DNA of 64,000 bases from Zonotrichia leucophrys gambelii (lineage: Eukaryota; Chordata; Aves; Passeriformes; Passerellidae): assembly GCF_028769735.1 (NCBI RefSeq), contig NC_088172.1, forward strand, positions 64,883,075-64,947,074, in the 5' to 3' direction. How positions within the stretch are numbered: the stretch's first letter is position 1; every line of letters begins with the position of its first letter. The position numbers were made by a program, and so were the translations under genes. Below are positions 19,501 to 32,700 of the stretch, in pieces. The notes under the pieces were generated by a model. The model saw nothing but the letters and a program-made list of their open reading frames with translations, did no database searches and was not told the origin of the DNA.

Positions 19501-22500
19501 AGCTCTTCATCCCTGAGAAACATGGACAGGCAGATGGTGCTTTGACTACACACATAGGCAGAGTTACCACTACACAAGCATACCTTGGCAAAACCACTAA
19601 TGAATCCATAATCTTTTTTAAATCTGTGGTTAAATCTTCACCCTCCTTAGCAGTACCGAGCTCCATGCAGAATCTCCAGAGAGAGACTCCACTGGATCAT
19701 AACACATCCCTGAGCCACGATTAGGCACACAAAACAACTTGCACAGATCTGTAAACAAATTGGTAGCTAAGGTGGCCAATGCTAGTTATGTTCACGAAAG
19801 AACAGATGAGAAAAAAAAGACAAATGGAAAAAGGCATTTGTTGTTTCAAAAACAGATGCAAATACACTTTTTTTCCCTTCCTATATGAGATATCAGAGAT
19901 TTAAAACTGTAGGCAGAAAGAACTATGTTAAACATTATGGGAATTCAAGCACCTTTACACATTCCCCTCAAATTCTCACTGGAACATCAGAAAGAAAGGC
20001 CATGAAATTACACACCTCTCTCCACATGGAGCAGCTGACTGCTGCCAGCCTGTTCCTCCTTTGGTGTGGCATGTAGCCAGAATTACCTATTAGGAAATCC
20101 TCACCTACAAGAGAGATTTCCTATTAGGAAATCCTCACCCACAATCCTCACCTAGCCATTTCTGGAAAGGTTTCCCATCAGTCCCATCATAGCTCTCTGA
20201 AGTATATGTGCACACATAACTGTACACTAAACTAGTGACATTAGTCTGATGCTACTGACTTACCTTTTCAAAGTTAAATTCTTGTCTGACTGCATTTTTC
20301 TCTTCATTCACTATTTGGGTCTATAAACAAAACAAAACAAAATATTTCAAATGAATATGACAAGTAACGCCAGTTTAAATGCTGTCTTGGATAGCTTTCT
20401 GAAAAGCAGTGAAATGTAAAGTCAGTTGTATGGAATAATACACGGGTTTCCAGCAGCATTTTCTTCTAGCTTTATTACCAGGATCTGTTAAAATAAACAG
20501 TTTCAGTGGCATTTTTCTAGGTAAGTAAGAGAAAAACTGCCACAAGTGAACAATGTATCACTCATATATCCATTTCCAAACCCATCCTGAACAGCTAAAG
20601 TAGGATAGCTCATGAATTTTAGCTCACTGCCATTTTGTTTGAGACAGTCCACTGACAATAGTGCAAGTACTCACAGCTGGGGCAATATGTAGAACAAGCT
20701 TAATTCCTAACTGCATGGACATACATTAGTGTCCATATCCAGCTTCACTAATGCCAGAGAAACAGCTCCAAAGGGTGCACTGTCAGCAATGGCAGAACCC
20801 ACTTAGCACAGGCTGAAGAAAGGACTGGCTCAAAATGAGCTCAGAGAAAAGTACATCTACTCCACGATTTACACAGACGCCTTCCATCAGCAGTTCTCAG
20901 CTTGGAGGGGCACTCTCCAGGGGGAACACACTATCTCCTGGAAAGAAAAAGAAGCACAAAATCCCCAGGGAGAGAGAGAGTTCCATGCTTGCTTGTTACA
21001 GGAGTGTCCCACATGGGACACTGTGGAGCAGGTACAAATTTCCCAGGATTGTCTTAGACCGTCTGCTTTCTGATTTCAGGGAGGATGTTCTGAAGCACCT
21101 CTCTGAGTGGAAGCTCTGCCAACAAACTGCCATCTGTTCAAGATATTACCCTGTTCACCTTCCCTGTTTGCTCCCAAAGGTACAATCCGCTCAGAGGAAA
21201 CAGGAGTACTACATAAGCATTACAGCTGAACTGAAATACATTTAATGCATTTCCTTTTCACTCTGCAGGACCTCAGGGCACAATAAGTCACAGGCTCAGG
21301 CCCTAGGGTTACACCAGGGCTTACCTCTGCATCCACCACAGCCAAACTCCTCTCAGTTCTGCAATTCTATATAGTATAGAATTGCAATTTCAACCACAAA
21401 TACACCCGGTTATCTTCAGAGCATTTTGCTAACAAGCGCAACACCAGTATTTTCAGATAAAAATCTCCAGTTATAAAAAACTTGAGAAAAATTTTAGAGG
21501 AAAACATGCTGGGAAAAGCACAGAAGTTTATGGATTCAAACAACTGCTGGAGTCTCTTGAAGTCCCCAATTCCAAGCAAACAAAACCCCAGTATCAGTAA
21601 GTCTCTCTGAATTCAAGACAGCCATATGTTGGCCCATCAGAGCTTATTTTAGAATGGGCTTCTGATGTTATGGCCATAAAGACAACTCAAGGAAAACAAC
21701 CAGAAAAGCCGTAAAATCTGGAGACCAATCAACCCCTCAGCTCAGTTTCCAGCCAAACCTATCCAGACATCCCTGCTGAAGAAACTCAGCTACAATTTTT
21801 GGTAGTGAAAAGCAGTTTGGCGGCAGGAAACCAAACCAGTGGACTGATATCTAATGCTGTCATGCCATCCCCCACTGACTACCCAACACCGATCCTCCAA
21901 GAACAAATGCTGCTGGTCAATGGTCCAGTGCTGCTGTGATGCCAGAGAAGAGAAGCAAGTTTTGGCACCTCGCATCCACAGCTACTGACAGGAACAGAGC
22001 AGCACATAGAACTCCTGGGCACTGAAGTAGCCATGAGCCTTATTAGCCTTCCATCTCTTTCACTTCTTGCCGTAACATCAGGCCTGTCAGCAAATCAACT
22101 AAGTTTGCTGAAGTGCGCCTATTTCAAACACAGGATTCTTATACAGAGATCAGAAATTGAAAAGATTGGTCTTCAAGTCCTGCCCCCTCCCCTGCTTCAT
22201 CCTGCCCGTTTCCAGCAGCCCCATCGGGAATCAGCAGGACCAGATGCCATCGAGCTGAGGACGCGGATGGCCAAAGCAAGCGGATTTCAGGCAGCTGTAC
22301 CACAAGAGGGACAAACACAGGCACGGCAGGGGGTTGGAGCTCTCCCCGCCTCACGGCGCCCACCGTCGGGCAGGGCCGGCTCGGGGGCAGCGGGGACCGC
22401 GCCCGCCCGGCTCTACCTGTGCTGTGCCGGCGGGCGCTGCCGAGGGGCCGTGCCGCTCCTTCCTCTTCCTCCCGCGGAACACCACCACCTCCACGGCGGG

Positions 22501-22914
22501 CGGGCCGGCGGGGGCCGGCGGGGCAGGGCCGGCGGCGCTCAGCTCGGCCCGCAGCTCCCCGAAGAAGCCGCGGGCGCCGCGCCGCCCGCCCGCCGCCGGC
22601 TGAGGCTCCCGTCTCTCCTCTTGCTCCTCCTCTTCTTCCTCCACTGTCGGCGGCACAGCTCTCGCTTCGCCGTCCTCTGCAGCGCGCCGGCCGCCGCCGG
22701 GCTCCTCACCTGTGCCGAGCACATGCCGTGGGTCAGCTCCGCGCCGCCGCTCCAGAGCGCCCACGCCCGGCCCCCTCCCCTCCCTTCCCCTCCCTGGCCC
22801 CCAGAGAGGACCGTGGTGCCGGCGCAGCACCCGCCCCGGCCCCGCGCACCCACCCAGGTCGTAGAGGGCGCCGAGCACCGCCTCCAGCCGGTGGCGCGGC
22901 TCCCGCGGTCCCAT
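16542..22914 (-). CDS. C1orf131: C1orf131 homolog, SSU processome-associated nucleolar protein
   Basis: Seven minus-strand coding exons join in phase to 744 nt (247 aa): 22914-22854, 22676-22417, 20320-20264, 19230-19135, 18445-18359, 17355-17303 and 16671-16542. The start ATG at 22914 has G at -3 and +4. Exon 1 encodes [14 protein letters not shown]. Exon 2 has an acidic run (EEEEEEQEE) and [12 protein letters not shown]. Exon 4 carries the conserved block [18 protein letters not shown], then [10 protein letters not shown]. Exon 5 starts [15 protein letters not shown]. Exon 6 is a lysine-rich coil. Exon 7 ends [21 protein letters not shown]. The human homolog is a DUF4602 protein found in the small-subunit processome, related to yeast Faf1; a nucleolar role here is inferred from that. 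The acceptor of exon 2 (gctgcag) is the least certain boundary, and a further small exon between 22417 and 20320 cannot be excluded, although the direct join is in frame. Confidence 0.9.
16672..22853 (-). other. C1orf131: C1orf131 introns
   Basis: Six introns, the largest 20321-22416. They hold AT-rich DNA without a gene I can support. Noted inside: a 20-bp direct repeat (cctattaggaaatcctcacc) at 20086-20105 and 20120-20139, and a perfect 12-bp-arm palindrome at 21360-21386. The plus-strand open frame 20835-21245 (136 aa) matches no family I know. Confidence 0.6.
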
Positions 22915-23700
22915 GGCTGCCGCGGCGGGCGGGCGGGCCGGCGTGTGACCCCCGGCGGCTCCCGTCGCACCCGACATGGCGCCGCCCATGGCGCGGTGCC
23001 CCCGCCTTCCGCCGCCGCACCGCGCCAGGCAGCCGGGCCGGGGCGGCGCGGGGCCATGGGCGCCGCGGGAGGCGGCGGCGGGCGGCAGGGCAGCGCGACG
23101 GGCTAGGGCGGGCGAGCGGGGCGCGGGGCGACGCGGCGGAGCTCGCAGGACCATGGCGACGGCGGCGGCGGGGGCGCCCGGGCGGGCGCGGCGAGGGGCG
23201 CCCATGTACTCGGTAGGCGGCAGCGGCGGCGGGAGCGGTGCTGCGGGGAAGGGGCTGCTCACCTCACCCGCGCTGCGGCGGCGCTGCTCTCTCTGAAGAG
23301 GAATGACGGCGCTTGGCGCAGTCTGCCCCTCCATCCCTCAGCCCCGGTTCGTGTCCCCGGGGAAGGGGAACCGCGCTCCGGAGGGAGGGACGAGGCCTCT
23401 CCCGGGCCCCGGCGGGACCGAACGTTTTCCCTCAGCAGTTCACCTTCCCGCGCGCCCTTCGCTGCCTGTCGTGACAGTCGCGACAGCCAGAGCTCCCGAT
23501 CCCGAGCAGCGCCGCGGCTCCCTCAGAGCTGCCGTGGCAGGCCGACCGGGCTGGGGGCGGTGGGAATGTCCCCTCCTGAGGGAGGCAGTGTCCCGGGGTC
23601 CGGGCACCGGGTGCTCCGCAGGGCTTCAGCCCGCAGCAACTTGTCCTGCCAGCCGTGGGGAACTCCGCGCTGGGAGGTTGGCGTGGGCATGGAGCGGCCG
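22330..23700. promoter_or_regulatory. CpG island, bidirectional C1orf131/GNPAT promoter
   Basis: A very GC- and CpG-dense block covers the first exons of both genes. Their start codons (C1orf131 at 22914 on minus, GNPAT at 23153 on plus) lie only 238 bp apart and point away from each other. No TATA box was seen between them, which fits a dispersed housekeeping promoter. Edges are by eye. The GC richness produces several long shadow open frames in this block on both strands. Confidence 0.85.
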
Positions 23701-26700
23701 AAGCGGGTTTCTCCGTGTTACTCAGTGAAAATTACTTTATTGACCTTGCTCGTTCCCCGCAGCTCCTTCGCCAGCCTCAGACAGGGAGGTTTAGGTGTGG
23801 GGTGCTAAACCCCACCTCTCTCCTAGCGTTTGGAGGAGGGGACTAGGGAGAGAGGGAAACGGCTCCTTGTTTCGGCAGATTCCCGAACTTCTCTTCTGTG
23901 TCTTGTCTGCGTGCTAGTATCCCAAGGGCATCGTGAGCACCATCGTTACATTGCATATCCTAGTTATATGGAAACAGAGGAGTTCCAGGCTCCTGCTGGT
24001 TTGCTTCCACACTTCACCACTGTCACAGTAACAGTGCGTGCCACTGAATCTTCTGATGTCCGGGTTTCCAACAGTGTGTTTTCCAAGTGTGTTCTCTACC
24101 AGCTGGCAATTGAAGCTGGAACAACAGCTTGGCTGTAATGTGTAAAAGCACAGTTGCAAATCTTTAGTATTTGGTGAAGTGTGTGGTTTGGCTCCCTCAG
24201 TGGTCCTTCAGAACAGGGCGTGAAAATAACTATTGCCATGGAGAGAATTCAGTTGCACATCAAGTCTGAAGACCTCAGACGAAGAGCAGAGGCAGAGAGG
24301 TGATTTTTCAGTGGGCCATGGCCATAGCAAAACTCTGCTCACAGGAGTTGTGCTGGGGAACAGCTGTAGCAGTGTGGTGACTGCTGATGTGGCTGATCAT
24401 GCCCATGCTGAGTGCTGACTTTCTTTGTCTGGATTTCATGTAGTTGCAGATTGCAGGATTCTAACTTTTTGTAACTGACATAAACATTGCTTAGATGTTC
24501 TGAGCAATGACTTGTCACATCTTATCTGAGTAGGTGATACTTAGAGTCATTTTCTGCTACTATTCTGAGCTTTTTTGCCATTATACAACATAAGAGATTT
24601 ATTTCTGTTTTATTTTAATCAAGGGGATTGATATAAGGTGTCAACAGCAACAGATGGCTGATATAAACTATTTACAGTCATCTTAACAGATCTTCACTTA
24701 CTCAGCTCTTGCAAAATACTAACCAATTGAAAGCTGTGAAAGAAGAGAGGTTGAAAGCTGTAATGCTAAATCACACAGGACAAAACCCCCTAAAAGTTTT
24801 AATACCTGTATGGGATTGTTTTGAAAGTCCCTGCTGAGTGTGTTCTGCAGTTACTATGAGGTAATTCTCTAAACTGCAGCTGTGGAAAGAAAAGTTATAC
24901 AATCTACTAAATGCAATTATAGTAGAGGGATGGTCTCCAAATTTGCCTGTGCTGTGTGGGTAAAAGAACTTGAGAAGGTCAAACGTTATAGTGGGATTTG
25001 TGTCCTCCAATAAAACAAAATTGACTTTTGTTACAGATGAGGCTTTGAAGGATATTTTGTCATTCTTAAGTGGAGATATTCCTGATTTGAGTTGTTTTGT
25101 TTTGTTACACCAGATTACCTTGTGGTGATGAATGGACGGGAGCTAAAGGTTTGCTCTCGGCAAAGGTCAGCTGCTGTGACAGTGCTGCTGATGTGGCTCT
25201 GGGTGGCTGGCTGGCAGTGAAACCCGACTCCCTCTCCCAAGGCTGAAAACCCAGCTGCCACTGCTGGGCATTTGGCTTATCTGTTGCTGGTGTTCCCCTG
25301 TGTGTTTGCTGGCCAGGCTTTCCACTCAGCACCAGAAAAGGTCACTGAAGGAGCTCATGAAGCATGTTTTACCCTTCATTATCAGTTTGGTTCTGCATGG
25401 ATCAGATATAGAAAGGGGAGTTAGAATGAATGAAAAGATTCCCAGTGCTACCCTTCAAGTGGAACTGTGGAGGAAGACATAAGCATTTTTATTTTTAATA
25501 TCTTCCAAAAAATATAACTAATACTTTTTTTATTTAACAGAGGCTTACTCCAGTTGTCTTACCTGGTGGCTGTTGCTGCTGGTTTGAAGCTTGGAGAATA
25601 CGGTTTCACTCTTGGGAAGACAGAGGGGTCATTCATACAAACTGTATGAATGATACAGGAGATAATAGGAGACATCACTCTCCAGCACAAGGGTCTACTG
25701 GCCCAAAGGGAAGAGTTTTGTGTGAATTTTTTGCAGCAGTATTGATCCACAAATTAGTTCTTGGTGCCCTGGGGTTTTTCCTGCTTAGCAGTGGTGGTGC
25801 TGATTACTCAGAGGCTGTGCTCTCTTTTTACCTACGTGAGCACCATATTGCATTCATGTGGCTGACTGTGAGGTGATTTGGGTTTTTTTAAATTTGTTCT
25901 TGCCTGATAATGTTTCATGTACCTTACATCCAAGCTGTGTGAAAGCTTCAAGTCACCAAGGCCCCAGCTACAACTTTTAAGTAGCAGGGATTATTTTCTG
26001 TGTGTTGATGATTGGTTTTTTATAATGTGAATCACGGCATTGTCTTAATGAAGCTGTGAGAGTTGGAATCAAAAGTGTTTTAGTTAATACCTATTAATTA
26101 TGGAGAGGCTGGAGGCAAGGCACTTCAGCTTTAAAAGCCCATGTCTTCTCTCAGTTTCTGTTGTGTGGAATTAAGTAACACGGCATAGGGTGACTTTAAG
26201 ATCTTTGAAGTTGAAGGGATTAGGGTAAGGGTTTTTTGCAGGGGGGGAGGAAGAATTAAGTAACATGGCATAGGGTGATTTGGGGATCTTTGCAATTGAA
26301 AGGAATTAGAGTGAGGGTTTTTTTGGGGGGGTTGGGAGGGTGTATGTTTGCTTGTTTATTTTGCTTTTTAGTTTCTTTCTGGATCACTCTTGCAAGCAGG
26401 TGGTGTTGGTTCCTGCAGTCACAGAGTGTAGCATGCAGACATTACTGGAAGCTAAGAAGAACCCCCAAATGTTGCAGAAGTAGTGCATATCATTATTTTG
26501 GTGCTGTAGCCAAGCAGGTCACCAAACAGCTTGAGACAGTGTCTCATTCTTCATTTGTATGTTCCTAGCAGAAAGAGCTCACATCAAAGAAGAGAGATGA
26601 GTTTGAGGATATCTTGGAGGAAAGGCGGTTGTCCAGTGACTTGAGATACGCCATGAAATGTTACACCCCGGTGATCTACAAGGGACTTTCTCCTTGCAAG

Positions 26701-29700
26701 CCCAACGCTATCAAAAGTGCTGTTCTCCACTCAGAGCAGGTTCAGTATGTTATCAAGCAGGTGAGTCTGGACAATGAGCTCTAGGATGAGGTGGATCACA
26801 CAGCCAAGCTTTGTGTGGCAGCAGGGAAAAGAGATTGTTGCTGGCCTTGTTAAAATGGTAATTGTAGTTTGGAAGATGGTTTAGTAAATAAATAACTCTT
26901 TTGGCAGGAAAAAGAAAATACTGGAGTTGCCACTAAAACTGTCAGGTTCATGAAACAGTGTTTTGATTTTGCATATACAACACTTCATCATTAATTTATC
27001 CAGTGTGCCTGACTTCTTTTTTCTCCTTCTCCTCATACTCCACTGTTCTCACCACAGAACAACATTGTGAAAGACATTAGCACTCTCCTTCCTAGCAGAT
27101 GTTTTTGTACTTTAGGTGTGTCTTGTAGGAATTTTATAGGTTAATGATGCATTTATGAACAAGTCCTAAATGCTACTTTCACTAAAATGAGAATTCTATA
27201 TCACAGATAATTCTTTGATTTAGAAATGCTGTTTAAGATGTAACCATATTTTTTGTTCTAACATGAAGGGCAGCTACTACTTTATAACAAATAAAGTATT
27301 TTATGGTTAGGCTGGCTGATACTTTGCATTGTCTTTAAATACCTGAAATGTGTGTGTGTGTTAATTAGCAGCATAAACTAATTTCAGTAGCCATAAAAAA
27401 TAATTGCTAGTGTGTAGAAATACCTAAGGTGTTTTGGTTTGTCCTGAGTGACAGGCTGCTGTAAATTTTTTTCTATTTGTTTCTTTTAATGACTAGTACT
27501 ACCTGTGATACATCAAAATGTGTTATAATGTGACAAAGTAAAGTATGTCACTCTACGCCACAAAGTAGTTCTGTTTCCATTATGGACTGCTAAATAGCCA
27601 AAAAAATCTTTCAACTCCAGAGACTCTAAAAATGTACTGAAAGAAAATACAGAGGTTTTGATAGAAAGACGTTTGTGTGATGTTTTCTTCTGAAGTACTT
27701 TCTTGATAGGAAATTATTTTGATGAATATTTTCTGGCTGCATCAAGTGGTTGAAGGGAGTTAGCAGACCTGCCATTGCAGCCTGGTTCCCGGTTTTGTGC
27801 TAGAGGTTACTGGAAATTTCTGACTGAGAGTGTCCTGGGCAATGTGCCCAGCCCTCTACGATGAGGGTCCCTCCTGCCTGGGCAGGGTTTGCTCAGCTTT
27901 ACAGGGGCGTACTTGAATTTGTTCCTGTGCCAAATTGCTGCAGTTACTAAAGTTCAACGTGGGAAGTTAAGGTCATTTGTTTGTTTTAGCTTTCTATATG
28001 TGACTGGTCTGGGGTTTTGCTTTCTGATTTTGGGAGGTTCTTAGTTCCATAGTGGATTTGCCCTTAAATCACACAAGTGAACTGTGTGGTAAGCCTTTTG
28101 CTGGTAGATGAGAACACAATCTCTTCCTGCTGAATAACGAGGATTTTTTTGGCTTTCTAAGCAAGACTGATTTTCTCAGGCTTAAGTGAAAGCAGTTTTT
28201 GGCTTCTTTAAGTGGCTAAAATAATCAGTTTAAATACACGTGGAAATATGTAGGATAATGGGTAATGCATTTAAGAAAACACATTTGACCTAGTAGATGT
28301 GATAGTAAGGTACGGAGGTAGATTGGAGGAGATGGATTTTCTTATATGTCACAAAATGGAAATAATAGATAAGTAGCACTGGCTTCCAAATGGAGATGAG
28401 CTTTTTTGGAGGCTTTTTCTTCTCACATTCCTTTCCTTTCCTCCTCAATGTTGAGTAAAAGTCATGTTCCTTATTCCATAACAGTAAGAGGCTTAACTTT
28501 TCAATTAAATATTTCTAGATTCAAATACCAAATTGGAGGGATGGCCGTTATTTAAGTCTGTTTCAAGGAACTTCAAAAGGGAATGTGCATGGCAACAGAA
28601 GAAAGATCATTGATATGCACAGTTGGTAGAGACAGTGCTTTGTATGCAATTCAGCTCTCCATTGCCAAAGGAATGCATCACCAGGAAATGGTAGTGTGAT
28701 AGGCTGAGGTTCTTTGTAAACACTAACCCAAATGCAATTAAAATATTTACATTATGACTGTCTCTACAAACATAGGCTTCATTTTACTATTGAAAGAAAA
28801 GTGCACAGAGTCTTCTTCAGACTGATAATATAGGAAATATTCTTTGAACTTAAATATCCTCTGAATATGCTGCAAGTTAAAACATTCACATGAGGGGAGG
28901 TTTTTGTATTTGGGGGGAGGATTGTTGTACATCCTCCCCCCGCCATTGACATCCAAGGTTATTTTAGTTTTTAAGCAGCTTTAACTTGGCTTTGTTGGCT
29001 GGCACCAAACAGATCCTGTATGATTAGATCCACACCTATCACATAAAACAAAATCTTGTGGACTATTGTAGTAGTTCTCCTATAGTAGCTGTGGCACATT
29101 AGAATGGTGTGCATGGGCAAGGAAAAGGGAACAACTTGTCACTGCTGTTTTGTTTCTCCTTAGCTAGCAAAAGAAATGGGAGAATCACCTGATATTATTC
29201 AAGAAGAAGCCACGGAAATCCTGGATGAGATGGGCCACCGTATGCAACTAGGAGCTGTCAGATTTTTTGCCTTCACTCTGAGCAAAATATTTAAACAGCT
29301 TTTCCAGAGAGTTTGTGTGAATGAAGAAGGAATGCAGAGAGTGAGTACTGGTGGGAAGAAAAAGTTAAAATATTTTCGGACCAGTCGCTTGGACAAGAGC
29401 TCTAATCACAAATAACAAACGTGAAAAACACCCTCTAAAAAAAAGACAGCACTCACTTTTGTTTATTGGTGCATTTCTTAGTAAATGTGGGAGGAAAGAC
29501 AGATGATATGCAAGTATTTTAGAGGCAAACAGCTGTCAGGATTTTTTGTATATTTTCCAAATATTTCCTATAATAAGGAATACCATGTACCTGTAAGTAT
29601 GTTAGATCAGCCACTGAGAGAATGTTTTCTATTTGGTGTTATAAAATAAGAATGCATTTAGCTGAATTAGGGTTCATAGTATAATATTACTATTCAGCAA

Positions 29701-32700
29701 AACCCTCATACAGCTAAGTGTGGTGAAACACTGTGCACCTCTGAGGCAAGAGATGCTTTAGGTTTTCCTCAGTTTCTGGGAACTGTTGTCCCCCTATTTC
29801 ATTTCAGGATATTGCTGTTCTGGAGGGTGCAGTGCATTCCCTGGAAGTCAGCAATGTCAGTCCTGACAGCCCCTATTTGGTTTGGTTCCCATCCCCTTCC
29901 AAAGGGATTGGAATTAGACTATCCCATGACAGGGTGCCCCTAGTTTTTGAGTCCTGTGAAGCTTGTGAGTTTCAGGTTGCTACTCTGGAAAGAACTGCTC
30001 CCAATTTCCAGTGGATTCTGTGCTGAAAGATCTGTATTGATTGTGTGGACAGAGAAACAACCCTCAAGCAAATGGGGTTTTGTTTGCCTTAAGCCCTGTG
30101 CAGGTCTGTATTTGCAAATTTCAACAGTCAGTAAATATTGGGACAATATTGTTTGCACTGTTCTTTTTCAGTTGCAACACGCCATTCAGGAGCACCCCGT
30201 GGTGCTGCTGCCCAGCCACCGAAGCTACGTGGACTTTTTGATGCTGTCTTATTTGTTATACACCTATGACTTGGCCTTGCCTGTCATTGCAGCAGGAATA
30301 GGCAAGTATTTTTTTAACAATGTTTTCAGGATTCAGAGAATTGGCAGCATTCTCTGGTAGCTGCAACTATAAGTAGTTGTGTTTAACTTCTGCTCCAAAT
30401 ATGTCTTGTTAAATCCTCCTTCGGTAAGCTGCTTATAGTGTCTGAAAGCTTCTCATTGGTGCTGAGTCCTGTCAAAGGTGAATATTTTTCTTAGCAAGTT
30501 CACCCAGAAGTAGCCCATCCGTAGACCTGAGGCTGGGGCATAGATAAGGGTTGTGAAGAATCCTTCTATTTGCTTTCATAGCCTGGTAACAGGCAAGAAC
30601 TTGTCCAGCTACTATTGTGGATGCAGAACTTTTTGTGATACTTCATACAGTTTGAAGTGCAGTCACAGCAGCCAGATACAAAGTACCAGACATCTCATGC
30701 TTGTTTCTGATGTAACTGATTCCTTTGAAGTATTGGTAGAACTTTGTGACATGCTGAGAACAGAGCTGGCAGGGAAATGATATGGCATATAAGAGGTCAG
30801 GATTTTGGGCATATTTAGTTGTGAAGCAGATGAAGCCAGTAAATTTGTAGGAAACAATTCTTGAGGGCTTGAACAGTGTCTTCCAAGTTAATGTACTTTT
30901 TGATAATCTGGATGCTGTCAACACTTAACTTAGAAACCTGATCTTGGAAGTCAGAAGTGTCAAACAGGCCTTCTAAGCAGGCAGAAAACTACTCAGGTCT
31001 GGTGCAGTACTGTTACCTTTCTATGCACAGGTAAGGTAACCTAGCAGAGATGTTGGAACTTTCTGCTTTACTGTTGTCTGCTTTTCCAGTCAAGAAGTTA
31101 GCGAGACTAATAAAAGCTTTGAGAAAGGGCTTGCTCTGGAAGATTTCCCTGGTGTTTGAGTTTGGTGCATCTGGGTGATGCAGGTTAGATTCACAAGTCC
31201 ATGTTTCACAGCTGCCTTGATCAAGGTGTTGCAGTTTGCCTGTGGTGTATTGTTCAGAATCTGCCCATGTGTTGTTATAGGTATTAGTGTAATCCTTTGC
31301 TGACTTGGATTAGAGTATTTTTGAGTTTTGGACCTCAAAATAGTATCTTAAGATATTATTAATTTAGCTTACAAGGTTTTTTTTTAATGATTAACATTTT
31401 TTGAATGTTTTGGGTGCTTCAGGGTCAAAGTTCTCCTAAGGAATTAGGGGCTTTTAGCTTGATGCTGCCTGCATGTATGTATTATTTTAAATTCCTCTGG
31501 AGAAAACACAGTTCTCTATGGTTGTAGTTGTATTTCATAACTGCATATCATGTTAGATATTCACAAAGTCACTCTCAAATGAGCACTTGTGCTGAGAGGA
31601 GAGACTCTCCTGATATAGGTGGTAAGTGCCTTTGCTTTGTTAGTTATCTCTTGGCTTCAAGCATACAGAGAGATCTGTAGGGATTAGCTAAGGGAAGGTA
31701 AAGTTGCCAGTACCTCATACAGTACATTAGCAGGAATCTATCTGGTGTTGGGATGATGTTTCTGCCACCTGTGACATCTTCAGGGCAGTCATTGCCAGTG
31801 TTGCAGCTATAGAAATGTGAATTTATTTGGCTGAGTGAGTATCTGTTCGCCAGTGTTTCATGGATTGAGGTGGCAAGGAGGTTGGAGTGAGGTGGCAAGG
31901 AGGTTGGAGTGGCACATTGCCAGCTGATGTGTGGACTTGTTTTAAATGCTTCAATAACAACTTAGTTAATGTGAAGTGTTTTTTCCTGCTTTTTGACAAG
32001 TTAGGCATTGACTATCATTGCTTAAAACTGAAAAACTATAAGATAATTTTAGCTGGTTAGGTGTACATCCCCCAAAATGATGAGTCAGGATCATAGATGG
32101 TCTAATGTAGTTTAACTGGCTGCCTAATTTCTGTGTCTTCTGGAATATGTTCAGTAGGAGCTGCTTTTTTCTAAAGATGAGTGAGATAATATACTTCAGA
32201 AATTTAGTCTGTATTATGGCTGAACTCTGGCCATCTAAATTATAAAAATGAATTGCTCTAAGTGAATGCAGCTTAAAAAATGGAAAACCTATTATAATAT
32301 GCCATTCTTGTCCATATAAGTCTTGCTAGACAATTTGAAAGCAAATAAATGCGTTGGCAACAAAGGAATCCTTGAAAGAGATCTTCTGTATTCTGGTAAT
32401 GAGTGTGATAGAAATTTTGTGGTTGATTCTGCTGGCTGATATTAATCAGTAAATTTTGTGTGTGTGGTTTTGGTTTTTCTTTGATTGTTTTTCAGATTTC
32501 CTTGGAATGAAAATAGTTGGTGAGCTGCTACGAAGGGCAGGTGCCTTTTTTATGCGACGTTCCTTCGGTGGGAACAGACTCTACTGGGCAGTGTTTGCTG
32601 AATATGTAAAAACCATGTTAAGGGTAAATAACTTGCTGAGATCTCAGAATGTGTACTTAAGAAGTACTCTGTTGGAACAATTTTTGTGAGATATGCAGGA

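Noticed and set aside
20835..21245. 136 aa plus-strand frame in a C1orf131 intron with a KKKKHK segment
   Set aside because: No recognisable homolog, no splice partners, antisense in an intron; likely chance.
22033..23334. Long open frames in the C1orf131/GNPAT CpG island (357, 327, 265, 172 aa)
   Set aside because: Low stop density from GC richness. The true short exons of C1orf131 and GNPAT explain the conserved parts.
26218..26240. Telomere-like ggattagggtaaggg
   Set aside because: Only one TTAGGG hexamer in a G/T-rich stretch; not an interstitial telomere array.
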